From the NCBI GenBank assembly GCA_009712635.1, contig WASS01000020.1, forward strand, positions 372,001-436,000: a stretch of 64,000 nucleotides of DNA, read 5' to 3'. Within the stretch, counting starts at the first letter, position 1. Every line of letters starts with the position of its first letter. Origin of the DNA: Hungatella sp. (GTDB taxonomy: Bacteria; Bacillota; Clostridia; Lachnospirales; Lachnospiraceae). Under the pieces are notes generated by a model. It searched no databases. It worked only from the letters and a program-made list of their open reading frames with translations, and was not told the origin of the DNA. The translations under genes were made by a program, and so were the position numbers. Below, one piece after another: positions 7,661 to 16,186 of this stretch.

Positions 7661-8881
7661 CTATCTTCTGTCTGATAGCTCATTTAGAAAAGATTCTCCA
7701 TTTTGTGGTTTCATTGTATTAAAATAATCACAGACAGATGCGCCTGCATCGGAAAGACTTTTTCTTCGTCCGATATTTCTGCCAGTCACCCCTTTTTTGT
7801 ATACCAGAAGAGGGACACATTCTCTCGTATGTCTGCTGTGACCAATTAAAGGATCATTTCCATGGTCAGCCATTACAACTAGAATATCATCCGATGTCAG
7901 TTCAGAAATCAATTCTCCGATTCCCCTGTCAGCAATCTCCAGAATCTCCTTGTAGTTTTTGGTAGACTGAGAGTGACCTGCAAGATCTGTTTCCTGTACA
8001 TTGGTACAGACAAATCCCTGAGTCATGGCTTTTGTCTCACGAATTGTCAGATCCATAACCTCTTTTGTAGGTACGCAGGAAATGCTTAATCCCTTGTCGT
8101 TTGCAACAATGTCCGCCACTTTACCGATTAATGTACAGGAATAGCCCTCGTTTGTCAGTATTGTAGGAGCCTGTACGTTCTGGTCTACTCCATATCCTAA
8201 GTGTCTGCACTGATATCCACGCTCATAGGATTTTGATTTTACTGAGGAGATACCAATAAAGCGATTCTGCTTTACTTCTTCTGCCTGAAACAGATCCTCC
8301 ATCGTATTTCCATTTCCACCAAATACAATGACACGGCCAACTAAGGCAATTTCTCTTACCTTTCGGGCAATTTCGTATTCTTTTTCAAATGATATGAAAT
8401 CCAGTGGAGCCGTTACATTGTAGCACATGCCAGGATCTGCTTCCAGATTATCTGCTACTGTTACATATTGATCCACAAGAAGATATCGCAAACCCTGATT
8501 TTCCATAATCTGAACGTCATGCCCACTTGCCTTAAGATGGTTTTTTATTTCATCCACCTTCTCCTGGAACGGATGAATCCTGGGTTCTTTCGGAAGTGTC
8601 CCCATGATTTCCTGATGTCCCATAAAAGTATCCGCACCAAAATGCATCAGCTGGCAGCTGCCGTAATTTGCCTCAGGAGAAAATTTCATCCGTTCACTTT
8701 CTTCCCCATATGCATTCATCAGACCAAGTTTTTCAAGGGTTGGAAGCTTTAAATCCGGGTAATCCTTTAAAATGCTTTTTAAGGTATTGGCCCTTTCATC
8801 TCCCGGCCTGACTCTTGCAGCATCATCCATTGTCCCAATACCAAATCCATCTAAAACGATAACAATAAACCTTTTTTTCAT
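7661..8881 (-). CDS. yhfW: phosphopentomutase-like metalloenzyme, YhfW type
   Basis: 406 aa, alkaline-phosphatase superfamily, DeoB-like. The N-terminal metal site is VLDGFG (Asp11). ADTFMGHQE places a catalytic Thr at 85 and His at 89, where phosphopentomutases carry the phosphorylated Thr in DTxxGH. C-terminal metal ligands are seen in DLAGH, MADHGND and GHSRHT. The DeoB consensus differs in detail, and the neighbours match the E. coli yhf operon, so this is YhfW rather than the nucleoside-salvage enzyme. It probably moves or transfers a phosphate on an unknown compound. Last gene of the operon; its ATG overlaps the yhfX stop by four bases. Confidence 0.85.
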   Translation of the reverse strand: MKKRFIVIVLDGFGIGTMDDAARVRPGDERANTLKSILKDYPDLKLPTLEKLGLMNAYGEESERMKFSPEANYGSCQLMHFGADTFMGHQEIMGTLPKEPRIHPFQEKVDEIKNHLKASGHDVQIMENQGLRYLLVDQYVTVADNLEADPGMCYNVTAPLDFISFEKEYEIARKVREIALVGRVIVFGGNGNTMEDLFQAEEVKQNRFIGISSVKSKSYERGYQCRHLGYGVDQNVQAPTILTNEGYSCTLIGKVADIVANDKGLSISCVPTKEVMDLTIRETKAMTQGFVCTNVQETDLAGHSQSTKNYKEILEIADRGIGELISELTSDDILVVMADHGNDPLIGHSRHTRECVPLLVYKKGVTGRNIGRRKSLSDAGASVCDYFNTMKPQNGESFLNELSDRR

Positions 8882-10035
8882 TTTTTCATCCCCATGCTGT
8901 TATAGATCCCGGCAATATACGGTTTTTTCTCTTTTAAGCCTTCTACCAATACAACATCAGACCTGGTTACAAATATCTGAAAACGAAAAGCCATTACAAC
9001 AGTATCCCCTACTGAGCACTCCTTTTCCAATCCAATATAGTAATCAATATTTTCATCGGACGGTGGGGTTACGCCCATTTTTACCGAATCTTCAAGGGAT
9101 ACGCCAACCAATGCATTTTGCAAATGGGAACGCCTGTAATAGCCGCCTCCATAACAATAAGCCTGCCCCATAAAATTATGGGATACTTCACTTACGTATG
9201 TTACACATGGTAGTTCCGGCATCATTTTTACTGCATGCATTGGAGTTGTTCCAGAAAGCCCATGACCTGGTTCTCCGCAGTTGCCGCCCTGCTCCTTTAT
9301 TTTTTCCAAAGCATGGATACAGGTTCCGGAAGGAGTATCTATAACACTGCAGTCAATTCCGTTTCTGTTAAGAATTTCCACTGCCTGTTTTACTGTATTC
9401 ATATTTTCGGTGGCTCTTAGATCTCCAGCAGTTTCATCATATAAAAAACAGGGGAAAGACGTTACACCTGTAATAGTGACACAGGGATACAGACGCTTTA
9501 TCCGTGCCGTAAGCGCTTCTAACTCATTCAGATGAAACCCTGCTGTCTGCCCGGAATATATCATATCTGAATCATTGTAAACACGTAAAATCACATCCTG
9601 AATCACTCCCAGCTTCTTGGCTGCCTCATGTATCCGGCTGATTTTCTCCTCCGAATAAACCGTAATCATCTTTGGGCGATAGGCCACAAACTCCTCAATC
9701 TGGGAGTTGGGGATTTGCACCAGATGACCGATATTGGCTATGGGAATCCGATGATTCATCAGAATTCTGGCTTCCCTGTAATCAACTGCCACGGCTCCTT
9801 CAAAGCCAAGTTCCATCAGTTTTCCCGCAAGGTATGGGTTCCTTCCCACCTGTTTCAGCATAAAAAACAGCCGGATTCCCATTTTCTTTGCTTCCTTAAG
9901 CATCAGAGCAGCATTTTCCAGAAATGTGTCCACGTCTATCACATAGGAATCCGGTTGGATTTGTCCGCTTTGATGCATTTGAAAGGAAACCTCTGCTAAA
10001 TCCCTGTTTCGTTTTACTGTCTGCTCTAAAAACAT
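8878..10035 (-). CDS. yhfX: PLP-dependent alanine-racemase-like protein, YhfX type
   Basis: 385 aa, fold type III PLP enzyme. The barrel opens with DSYVIDVDTF, and FMLKQVGRN holds the probable Schiff-base Lys61. A C-terminal beta domain follows (VVMAFRFQIF, then SDVVLVEG). Family members racemise or epimerise amino acids or decarboxylate diamino acids; for YhfX itself I know no settled substrate. ATG at 10035 follows the yhfS stop with no gap, and its end overlaps yhfW by four bases. Alternative reading: a D-threonine-aldolase-like or ornithine-racemase-like enzyme. The operon context favours YhfX. Confidence 0.85.
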   Translation of the reverse strand: MFLEQTVKRNRDLAEVSFQMHQSGQIQPDSYVIDVDTFLENAALMLKEAKKMGIRLFFMLKQVGRNPYLAGKLMELGFEGAVAVDYREARILMNHRIPIANIGHLVQIPNSQIEEFVAYRPKMITVYSEEKISRIHEAAKKLGVIQDVILRVYNDSDMIYSGQTAGFHLNELEALTARIKRLYPCVTITGVTSFPCFLYDETAGDLRATENMNTVKQAVEILNRNGIDCSVIDTPSGTCIHALEKIKEQGGNCGEPGHGLSGTTPMHAVKMMPELPCVTYVSEVSHNFMGQAYCYGGGYYRRSHLQNALVGVSLEDSVKMGVTPPSDENIDYYIGLEKECSVGDTVVMAFRFQIFVTRSDVVLVEGLKEKKPYIAGIYNSMGMKK

Positions 10036-11130
10036 CTATATCACTCTTTCCGCTGCTTCTTTTAATATACGTAAAATGGTATCAGCTCCCGAACGCATGG
10101 GATTGATACGAATCATGCGCTTTTTAAGTGCCGGATCTGTATTCTGAAATGTCCCGGATATCTTGTAAAACATAGGTACAATCTCATATTTTGACTCTGC
10201 TCCCACCGGATTGGGCGCTGCTCCTAATTTTTCTGCTTCTTTAAGAACTTTCTCAGCAATCTCTTCTTTAAACTCCACCAGAAGGACCTTTGACTGTGCA
10301 TTTGCAAGAAACGCCTGCTTTACGCAAGGTATCTCACCTGAATTCAGCCGTTTTACACATTCTTCATTTACCTCTGCCTGTATGGCAAGAGCCACCGGCG
10401 CATATGCAAAACCACGGAGTACTTCAAGTGCCTCATGTCCCTGCACCTGCATACCACCAGAATAATTTTCTTTCACCAGCTTTTCAATATAGACGGCCTT
10501 TCCAACAATTACGCCGACCCCCTCCGGTCCCAGAAGTTTAAACGCTGAAAAACAGGAAAGATCAGCGCCGCACTGAATTCCAATCCGGCTGACTTTCATG
10601 ACGGCGTAATTGTCATCAGTGAGAACTGGCAGACCGCCGCTTCCTTTTATTGTTTTCACCACCTGCGCCATATCGTAGGCATCCTCTGGTTTCTGTCTTG
10701 TATACTGGATCAGTGCGCCTTTTAACCCCGGGTTCTCTTTTATTACCTGCTTTATCTCACTTAAGTCATTATAATCTGCCTCAACCGCCGAAATGTTCAT
10801 CATTTCCATGGAAACAGCCGTAGTATTGTAGACAGGCGCTTTGTGAACCAGTATTTTTTCACCTGGCTTTAACATGCTGTGAAGTCCCAGGCGAATGGCT
10901 CCCGTTCCTGCCCCTCTCACCAGAATACAGGCTTCAGCATCAAAAATATCTGCAATTACCTGTTCTGCTTTCTGAGTTATGACAGGTTTATTGATCCCTG
11001 GAGTGACTCCTAAATCTCCCTGTGTCAGTATTTCATGTCCTTCAAATCTTTTCGTAATGCAGTCTATGATTTTAAATTGCAGTCTGGCTGCTTCCTGAAC
11101 GGATAAACTGTTAAGTGGACTGGTATTCAT
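10036..11130 (-). CDS. yhfS: PLP-dependent aminotransferase-like protein, YhfS type
   Basis: 364 aa, fold type I PLP enzyme. The cofactor phosphate site is GAGTGAIR (about 73-80), TDDNYAVMK carries the pyridine-binding Asp (about 172), and SAFKLLGPEG carries the probable PLP Lys198. It is short for a class V transaminase or cysteine-desulfurase relative but comparable with YhfS. The reaction is unknown: aminotransfer, elimination and C-S or C-C lyase chemistry all occur in this fold. ATG at 11130 follows AGGAGGCG. Placed between php and yhfX. Confidence 0.82.
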   Translation of the reverse strand: MNTSPLNSLSVQEAARLQFKIIDCITKRFEGHEILTQGDLGVTPGINKPVITQKAEQVIADIFDAEACILVRGAGTGAIRLGLHSMLKPGEKILVHKAPVYNTTAVSMEMMNISAVEADYNDLSEIKQVIKENPGLKGALIQYTRQKPEDAYDMAQVVKTIKGSGGLPVLTDDNYAVMKVSRIGIQCGADLSCFSAFKLLGPEGVGVIVGKAVYIEKLVKENYSGGMQVQGHEALEVLRGFAYAPVALAIQAEVNEECVKRLNSGEIPCVKQAFLANAQSKVLLVEFKEEIAEKVLKEAEKLGAAPNPVGAESKYEIVPMFYKISGTFQNTDPALKKRMIRINPMRSGADTILRILKEAAERVI

Positions 11131-11131
11131 G

Positions 11132-12010
11132 TTACGCCTCCTGTTTTAATATCCTGTTGGGATTATCAATCATCAACTGCTCAATCTGCTCCTCAGACAA
11201 TCCATATTCCAAAAGCATGGGAAGAAATGTTTCTATCAAATATGCATAGCCCGGTCCTCCCCACTTCTTTAAATGTGACTTTCTTGTAATATCCATGGAT
11301 AGCACCACCTGATCCAGATAACCTTCTTTGGCAATTCGTTTCAACATCTGGGCGCGGAATGTATCCGGACAGTAATTAATTTTTCCTACCGTATCAAATC
11401 CAATATTTACGCCTTCTTTCAATACCGAAATAATGGTATCTGGATTTTGTGACAGATCCAGATGCCCGATAATAATGTTTTCCGGCTTTACTCCTTCGGC
11501 TTTTAAATATTCTGCCTGCTCCAGAGCCATGGTTCCAAGGGTAGTATGGGTCGTGACAACTGCACCGGTTTGTACGGCTGCAAGAGCCATGGAATCAAAA
11601 ACTTTCCGTTCCATTTCAGTAAAGGTATCCTTACTGGTGCCGAATTCCCCGATTACACTTGCCTTAATTCCTGTATTTACAATCCCTTCTGAGATTTCTT
11701 TTACCGCTAGCTCTGCCAGTTCCCTTACTGACATGGTATAAACAAATTCCGGAAGAAAGGGCTCCTTATAAAACCCGGTCGCTGAAAGAATCTGTATTCC
11801 GGTGTTTTCTTCCATCAGGCGGCAGTAATTGGAGTTTCGTCCCATGCCAATGTTGGTTACATCGAGGATTCTTCTTACCCCAAGTTCATACAGTCGGCAC
11901 AGTTCTTTTTGTGACTCCTCAAAGCAATCCAGACGGCAGTCCTCATCATTCTTGATTCCCGATAAATCTATGGTGATGTGTTCATGCATCAGTGTATATC
12001 CTTTTTTCAT
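11132..12010 (-). CDS. php: phosphotriesterase homology protein (Php/YhfV)
   Basis: 292 aa amidohydrolase-superfamily TIM barrel with a complete binuclear metal site: His9 and His11 (MHEH), bridging Glu122 (IGEFG), His155 (TTHTT), His183 (IGHLD) and Asp240 (LSMD). A bridging Glu instead of a carboxylated Lys is typical of Php rather than of true phosphotriesterases. It is expected to hydrolyse a small ester, lactone or amide; the natural substrate is not settled. ATG at 12010 follows AGGAGG. Encoded between the amidase-like gene and yhfS. Confidence 0.9.
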   Translation of the reverse strand: MKKGYTLMHEHITIDLSGIKNDEDCRLDCFEESQKELCRLYELGVRRILDVTNIGMGRNSNYCRLMEENTGIQILSATGFYKEPFLPEFVYTMSVRELAELAVKEISEGIVNTGIKASVIGEFGTSKDTFTEMERKVFDSMALAAVQTGAVVTTHTTLGTMALEQAEYLKAEGVKPENIIIGHLDLSQNPDTIISVLKEGVNIGFDTVGKINYCPDTFRAQMLKRIAKEGYLDQVVLSMDITRKSHLKKWGGPGYAYLIETFLPMLLEYGLSEEQIEQLMIDNPNRILKQEA

Positions 12011-12025
12011 AAGCTCCTCCTCTCT

Positions 12026-13015
12026 TTACTGGTGATAATACATGTCAAAATTCATGAAATACCGTTGAATTAATGGGGAAGGCTGATTTTGGTATGACCT
12101 TGCCAGCTGAAACATGTAAGCGACATCCTCCGGCCTGCTTTCGCAAATAAGAACTTTGCATCGGCCAAGTCCTTTTGCAGGAACGGTCAGTGCTGTTTTT
12201 CCGCTCATATTAACAACCCGCATCAGCCCTTTGCCAGACCGGCTCTGACATTTTGCCGTTTCTTCATCGAAATGTCCAAATATACTGTCACCAGGAGCAT
12301 TCACATCTACCGGACCTTCCGTAGATATAACAATAGTACGTGACTTCACAACACTTTTTAAATATTCGATCAATGGTTCCCGGCTTCCATAAATGTCTGG
12401 CAGGTCATGGCATTTTTCCGTCTTAACGATTGTGTAAGTGTCTTCCTTGGGCTGAAACTTGGTTATGTCGTATCCAAACAAAGGGTTTAACAGCTTTTCC
12501 ATGGTATCAAGATCTCTGGTAATGGCGCCTATGGCAGGCTGAAACCCGATTCCATCTGTTGAAATCCTATGATAACGGATCATTTTCTCCTGCTCGATCA
12601 TGGGAGAGATAAAACCGTAAAGATTGAGAGCGGCGGCTGGGGCAAGCACGCTGCCCCCGCCATCCGTTCCAATACCCGCATCATTGATTCCATAAAATAC
12701 ATTTAGGGCAGTACCGCTGCTGGATCCGGTCATCCAGTTCCCAGTGATGGGATTAATAAGCTGTAAGTCAATAGCCCTTCCTCCTAAAGCCATCTGATCC
12801 GTTGTATGAATCAGGAATCCCCTATCCTCCAGCCGTTCTTTTAGTTCTGCCGGTATGGCGTCTGTATTTTTAATTCCCGTATACCAGACCTCACCCTGGT
12901 TCTCCAAAAAAGAAGCCGCTCTGTCAATAATACCTGGTTTTACGGTAATAACGGTATGATAGGGATCTTTCAGAGCAAGAAATGTCTTTTTTGCATAATG
13001 TACAATCTTATCCAT
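12026..13015 (-). CDS. short amidase-signature family hydrolase in the yhf operon
   Basis: 329 aa, shorter than the usual 450-500 aa of the amidase-signature family, yet the catalytic set is intact: Lys26 (TVKPG), cis-Ser98 in TGSSSG and nucleophile Ser122 in GTDGGGSVLAP. Spacings of 72 and 24 residues are near those of fatty-acid amide hydrolase (75 and 24). The missing length is in the C-terminal half. It probably cleaves an amide or ester in the compound handled by the operon. I know of no counterpart in the E. coli yhf operon. Gaps of 9 and 15 bases to yhfT and php show co-transcription. The substrate is unknown. Confidence 0.78.
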   Translation of the reverse strand: MDKIVHYAKKTFLALKDPYHTVITVKPGIIDRAASFLENQGEVWYTGIKNTDAIPAELKERLEDRGFLIHTTDQMALGGRAIDLQLINPITGNWMTGSSSGTALNVFYGINDAGIGTDGGGSVLAPAAALNLYGFISPMIEQEKMIRYHRISTDGIGFQPAIGAITRDLDTMEKLLNPLFGYDITKFQPKEDTYTIVKTEKCHDLPDIYGSREPLIEYLKSVVKSRTIVISTEGPVDVNAPGDSIFGHFDEETAKCQSRSGKGLMRVVNMSGKTALTVPAKGLGRCKVLICESRPEDVAYMFQLARSYQNQPSPLIQRYFMNFDMYYHQ

Positions 13016-13024
13016 AAAATGACC

Positions 13025-14335
13025 TTATTTCGCAACAGGAACTGCGATGAGTCCAATCAGTAAAAGCAGATTCATCAGTATACCAAATACGATACATGCC
13101 ACCGGTCCAACAGCAAGATCTACGATTGGTTTTTTTGCTTTCTTATTTAACAGAAATGCCCCAATTACAAACAGTGCTCCAATTCCTGTATATCCTGAGG
13201 CAGCCACAGACATTTTTTCAGCTGCCACAATTCCTCCTGCCAGCAGTGAAACCTCAAGCACCTTATTCATGGAAGTTCTGACGTATTCACCCATGTCTTT
13301 CACACCAGGGAAACGATCCATGCCCTTTGCGAATATATTAATGAGATAAATTTCAGCAACCATAACTGCAAAACCAAGAATAAAGGCAACAATGGGATTG
13401 CCATGGAAAAACAATCCAATTACAAAAACAAATGTGCATCCTGCCACACCATACACTCCAGTAACAATGGCAGTGGTAAATACAAGCGGAATAAAACCGA
13501 TTGCTCTTGCCAGAGCGGTCAGACCGGCGTTGCTGTACTCTTGTTTTGCTAACAATGCCAGGGATGCCGGATCACCTGCTACGATGGAGAGACTGGTTCC
13601 TGCCGCAAGCAGTCCGCCCATAATTGCAAGAAGCAGCCATTTCTTACGAATCCGGAGAATATTGCCTTCAAAGCCCTGGGTAAGTACCTCATTGGTATTT
13701 TCAGTTCCTTTGCGCTGTGCAGCAAAAACAATCATTAATATCATTCCTGCTAACATTGCCATGCCTTCTGCATTTAAAGTAACCTTACCAGCTCCTAATG
13801 TAAAAACTCCAAATTTTTTAATCAGATAATAAACCAGAATCGTTACCCCTCCAGCTGTCATACCTTTCTTAAATCCATGCTGATAAGCAATGCCAACTGC
13901 AGGGAATATGGCAAATGCCACTGTTATATAGCCAGATACACTTCCTAAATCACTAGTAAAATTATAAGGAAGATAACCAAAGAATTTAACTATAAATTCC
14001 AGTCCTGCCAGAATGGCAACACCATAAACCGCTCCGATAGCTGCCGATAGTATCATACCGTTTCTGCTGTTATTACAGAAGGAACCAATCATATCTGTGG
14101 TCAGCAGTAAACAGTGGATGAGAATAATACTTGCTGCTATGGAAGTGGGAATACCAAATCCAATTACCAGTCCGAAGCTGATGGCGAAACTCATGGCTGC
14201 TAATTCTTTCCGGCTGATTTCTCCATTAAAATACTGACCTGCAATCGGTCGGAAACCATCATTAAATACTGCAATTCCCTGGTTAGAAAGAACAGAAGCC
14301 AACGCTCCAATTAATGTAATTACAATATATTTCAT
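13025..14335 (-). CDS. yhfT: YhfT-type multi-pass transport protein
   Basis: 436 aa with ten or more predicted membrane segments, rich in G and A (SFGLVIGFGIPTSIAAS; GAVYGVAILAGLEF; GGLLAAGTSLSIVAG). The length equals that of E. coli YhfT as I recall it. The general look recalls EIIC-type or related permeases, but no phosphotransferase motif is seen. It is presumably the transporter that brings the operon's substrate into the cell. Four bases separate it from yhfU, consistent with a functional pair. Confidence 0.8.
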   Translation of the reverse strand: MKYIVITLIGALASVLSNQGIAVFNDGFRPIAGQYFNGEISRKELAAMSFAISFGLVIGFGIPTSIAASIILIHCLLLTTDMIGSFCNNSRNGMILSAAIGAVYGVAILAGLEFIVKFFGYLPYNFTSDLGSVSGYITVAFAIFPAVGIAYQHGFKKGMTAGGVTILVYYLIKKFGVFTLGAGKVTLNAEGMAMLAGMILMIVFAAQRKGTENTNEVLTQGFEGNILRIRKKWLLLAIMGGLLAAGTSLSIVAGDPASLALLAKQEYSNAGLTALARAIGFIPLVFTTAIVTGVYGVAGCTFVFVIGLFFHGNPIVAFILGFAVMVAEIYLINIFAKGMDRFPGVKDMGEYVRTSMNKVLEVSLLAGGIVAAEKMSVAASGYTGIGALFVIGAFLLNKKAKKPIVDLAVGPVACIVFGILMNLLLLIGLIAVPVAK

Positions 14336-14339
14336 ATAA

Positions 14340-14708
14340 TTATACCCCCTCTTTTTCGCTGATTGCCTTTAACAGAACCGGAAGAACCTCATCTTTATGC
14401 TGGGCTGTAAAACCGAAGGCTTTTTTCCCTTTTTCTACCTCTTCCCGTATAAATGCTTCGCTTTTAATCTGGCCTGGCATGGAAATAGTGGAACAGGATT
14501 TAGAGCCTAACAGCGCCAGTGCCATTGCAAGGGCTCCGCCCCCTCCTGTATTACAAGCCCCCACATAATAATCATATTTCCCTTCCTTGACTCCCATGGC
14601 ACCATCAAGGTCACCCTTAATTTCGATCTCAGCTTTTCCATTCATCAGCTGACTCACAATTTTAGCGATTTCTTCCTTGTCAATCTGGCCCCCAACCACA
14701 ATTTTCAT
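14340..14708 (-). CDS. yhfU: YhfU-like (DUF2620) small glycine-rich protein
   Basis: 122 aa from ATG 14708, which follows AAAGGAGG by six bases; a longer frame back to 14753 would translate the ribosome binding site, so it is rejected. A beta-alpha start (MKIVVGGQIDKEEIA) is followed by a conserved-looking VGACNTGGGGALAMALALLG loop near the middle. Cytosolic, with no membrane segment. DUF2620 proteins have no known activity; an adjacent transporter gene suggests a soluble transport subunit, but the Cys does not sit where EIIB domains carry theirs. Confidence 0.78.
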   Translation of the reverse strand: MKIVVGGQIDKEEIAKIVSQLMNGKAEIEIKGDLDGAMGVKEGKYDYYVGACNTGGGGALAMALALLGSKSCSTISMPGQIKSEAFIREEVEKGKKAFGFTAQHKDEVLPVLLKAISEKEGV

Positions 14709-14763
14709 TTTGCTACCTCCTTTTTTCTCCTTTATATAAATGCGATTTCGCATTCACACCTTG

Positions 14764-15123
14764 TTATGTAAGCAGGTTACAAAGATGAACGGCTAAAAAA
14801 TCCTTTTCTGATTGTGGAAACTGAATTTCAGTTTCCTGCAAAAGTTCATCCCTGAGTTCCTGCGCCTGCCTGAAAACCGGCTCATCCATTACACTTTTTA
14901 AAACCTCACTGTCCAACGCAGTCTCATCTTCACCACTTAAAATTCTCTGCACTGCCATGGCAAGATGGGTAATGAACATCACCGCTTTTGATTCTTCCAA
15001 ATCCGGTATTTCAGCCAGAATACGCACCACGGCTATTTTTGAGAAACTGGCTGCTTCCTTACAAATTACATGATTCTCTTCCAGAATGTTCAGACGTTCC
15101 ATTAAAAGTTCATTTAGATTCAT
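14764..15123 (-). CDS. yhfY: YhfY-like PRD-domain protein
   Basis: 119 aa from ATG 15123 (GGGGGAAATC before it); a TTG four codons upstream is less likely because it would use up that site. All-helical, with the two histidine positions expected of a PTS regulation domain: His in ITHLAMAVQR and His in AVHLCNLL. PRDs are normally phosphorylated by HPr or EIIB in antiterminators and activators; a free-standing PRD without a nucleic-acid-binding domain is unusual and suggests a sensor that acts on YhfZ or the transporter. The yhf-type dyad at 15140-15161 lies in its leader. Confidence 0.72.
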   Translation of the reverse strand: MNLNELLMERLNILEENHVICKEAASFSKIAVVRILAEIPDLEESKAVMFITHLAMAVQRILSGEDETALDSEVLKSVMDEPVFRQAQELRDELLQETEIQFPQSEKDFLAVHLCNLLT

Positions 15124-15139
15124 GATTTCCCCCAAGTCT

Positions 15140-15161
15140 AATGTACATTATTTTGTATATT
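15140..15161 (-). promoter_or_regulatory. probable YhfZ operator, copy 1 (enzyme genes)
   Basis: 22-bp dyad AATnTACA-n6-TGTAnATT in the 44-bp gap between yhfZ and yhfY. It differs from copy 2 (16133-16154) at a single base. This would let the regulator control yhfY to yhfW separately from its own promoter; the promoter boxes here are not clear. Confidence 0.65.
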
Positions 15162-15179
15162 GATAGATTAAAAACCCAA

Positions 15180-16115
15180 TTAAAAAAAGGGTTCTCTTTT
15201 CTTTTCTCTTACATCACGTATGATAGCTGTAACCTGTGCTGCATGAATATATTTTAATAACATTGCTTTTAAGTACTCCTCTTCTTTTCCAATCACAAGA
15301 ACAGCCGTAGAAAACAGATTATTGTAATCAGAGTCTGCAAGAAATGCCACTTTCACGGAATCATGCTTATTTTCCAGAATGTCATCATAATTCCAGACAC
15401 CCGCATCTATGATTCCCTCTTTTAATGCGGTTAAAGTCTGCTGTGTTCTGATGGGAACCAGCGTCACATTCCTGCCATGAATGATGTTTCTTGTAATGCA
15501 GCTTTGATCCAGGGAATTGCTGTCATAAGCCACTCTCATTCCATCCTGTATACTGTCATATCCGGAATCAGCCAAAAGCAGTACATGCCTGGAAAGAAAA
15601 CTTCCAGGACCAAAATTCATTGCTATTTCAATCTGTTTTCCATCTTTTATGGATTGTTCAGCAGCAAACTGGGAACATAGTGCAAAATGATAGGTTCCTG
15701 ATTCCACCAGCTCTATACGTCCCACTGCTCCTCTTGCATAAGCCATGTTAAAGTTTAAAGCAGAAAATTGTTCATACATGGCAGTAGCCAGCCCTTCATA
15801 CGTTACAGAATAAGGCAGAGGCATAATTCCCATAACCCCTCTGGGCATACAGTTCTCCTGCAGCCTCTTATGATCCAGTGATGTAATATAAGTTCCCTGA
15901 TGACCATGATTTTCTAAAACAACCGCATTACTATCCTTCAAAAAAGCAAACGCATTCTGTATCGTTCCACGGGAAACTCCGAATTTTTCCTGATACTCCG
16001 ATATGGGAAGAAGTCTGTCTCCCACATTTCTGGACATTAAATCAAGAGCCAGCAGGCTTTTTGTTACTCCGGTTTTCTGATATAAACTCCCATACCCCAG
16101 GTCCTTTTCTTTCAT
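15180..16115 (-). CDS. yhfZ: YhfZ-type regulator: winged helix plus solute-binding-like domain
   Basis: 311 aa. The N-terminal GntR-like winged helix spans about residues 20-80 (LLPISEYQEKFGVSRGTIQNAF, read as helix-turn-helix; wing YITSL). The rest resembles a type II periplasmic binding fold (PYSVTYEGLATAMYEQF; later VAYDSNSLDQ and GIIDAGVWNYDDI), suggesting direct sensing of a small molecule. First gene of the operon. Two near-identical dyads flank it, one downstream of its own promoter and one before yhfY, so it probably represses both transcripts. Confidence 0.82.
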   Translation of the reverse strand: MKEKDLGYGSLYQKTGVTKSLLALDLMSRNVGDRLLPISEYQEKFGVSRGTIQNAFAFLKDSNAVVLENHGHQGTYITSLDHKRLQENCMPRGVMGIMPLPYSVTYEGLATAMYEQFSALNFNMAYARGAVGRIELVESGTYHFALCSQFAAEQSIKDGKQIEIAMNFGPGSFLSRHVLLLADSGYDSIQDGMRVAYDSNSLDQSCITRNIIHGRNVTLVPIRTQQTLTALKEGIIDAGVWNYDDILENKHDSVKVAFLADSDYNNLFSTAVLVIGKEEEYLKAMLLKYIHAAQVTAIIRDVREKKREPFF

Positions 16116-16132
16116 CCAATCACGCTCTCATC

Positions 16133-16154
16133 AATTTACATTATTTTGTATATT
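16133..16154 (-). promoter_or_regulatory. probable YhfZ operator, copy 2 (autoregulatory)
   Basis: 22-bp dyad AATnTACA-n6-TGTAnATT starting four bases after the -10 region of the yhfZ promoter, so a bound protein would block initiation. One base differs from copy 1 at 15140-15161. Confidence 0.7.
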
Positions 16155-16157
16155 CAA

Positions 16158-16186
16158 ACATTATCACATTCACGGGAAAATGTCAA
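16158..16186 (-). promoter_or_regulatory. promoter of the yhf-type operon
   Basis: TTGACA (16181-16186 on the minus strand), 17 bases, TAATGT (16158-16163); GATAAT two bases earlier is a better -10 match but at 15-base spacing. The -35 box abuts the terminator stem of the upstream gene. Confidence 0.6.

Noticed and set aside
14708-14753. Longer YhfU with 15 extra N-terminal residues
   Set aside because: The extra codons would translate AAAGGAGG, which is the ribosome binding site of the internal ATG.
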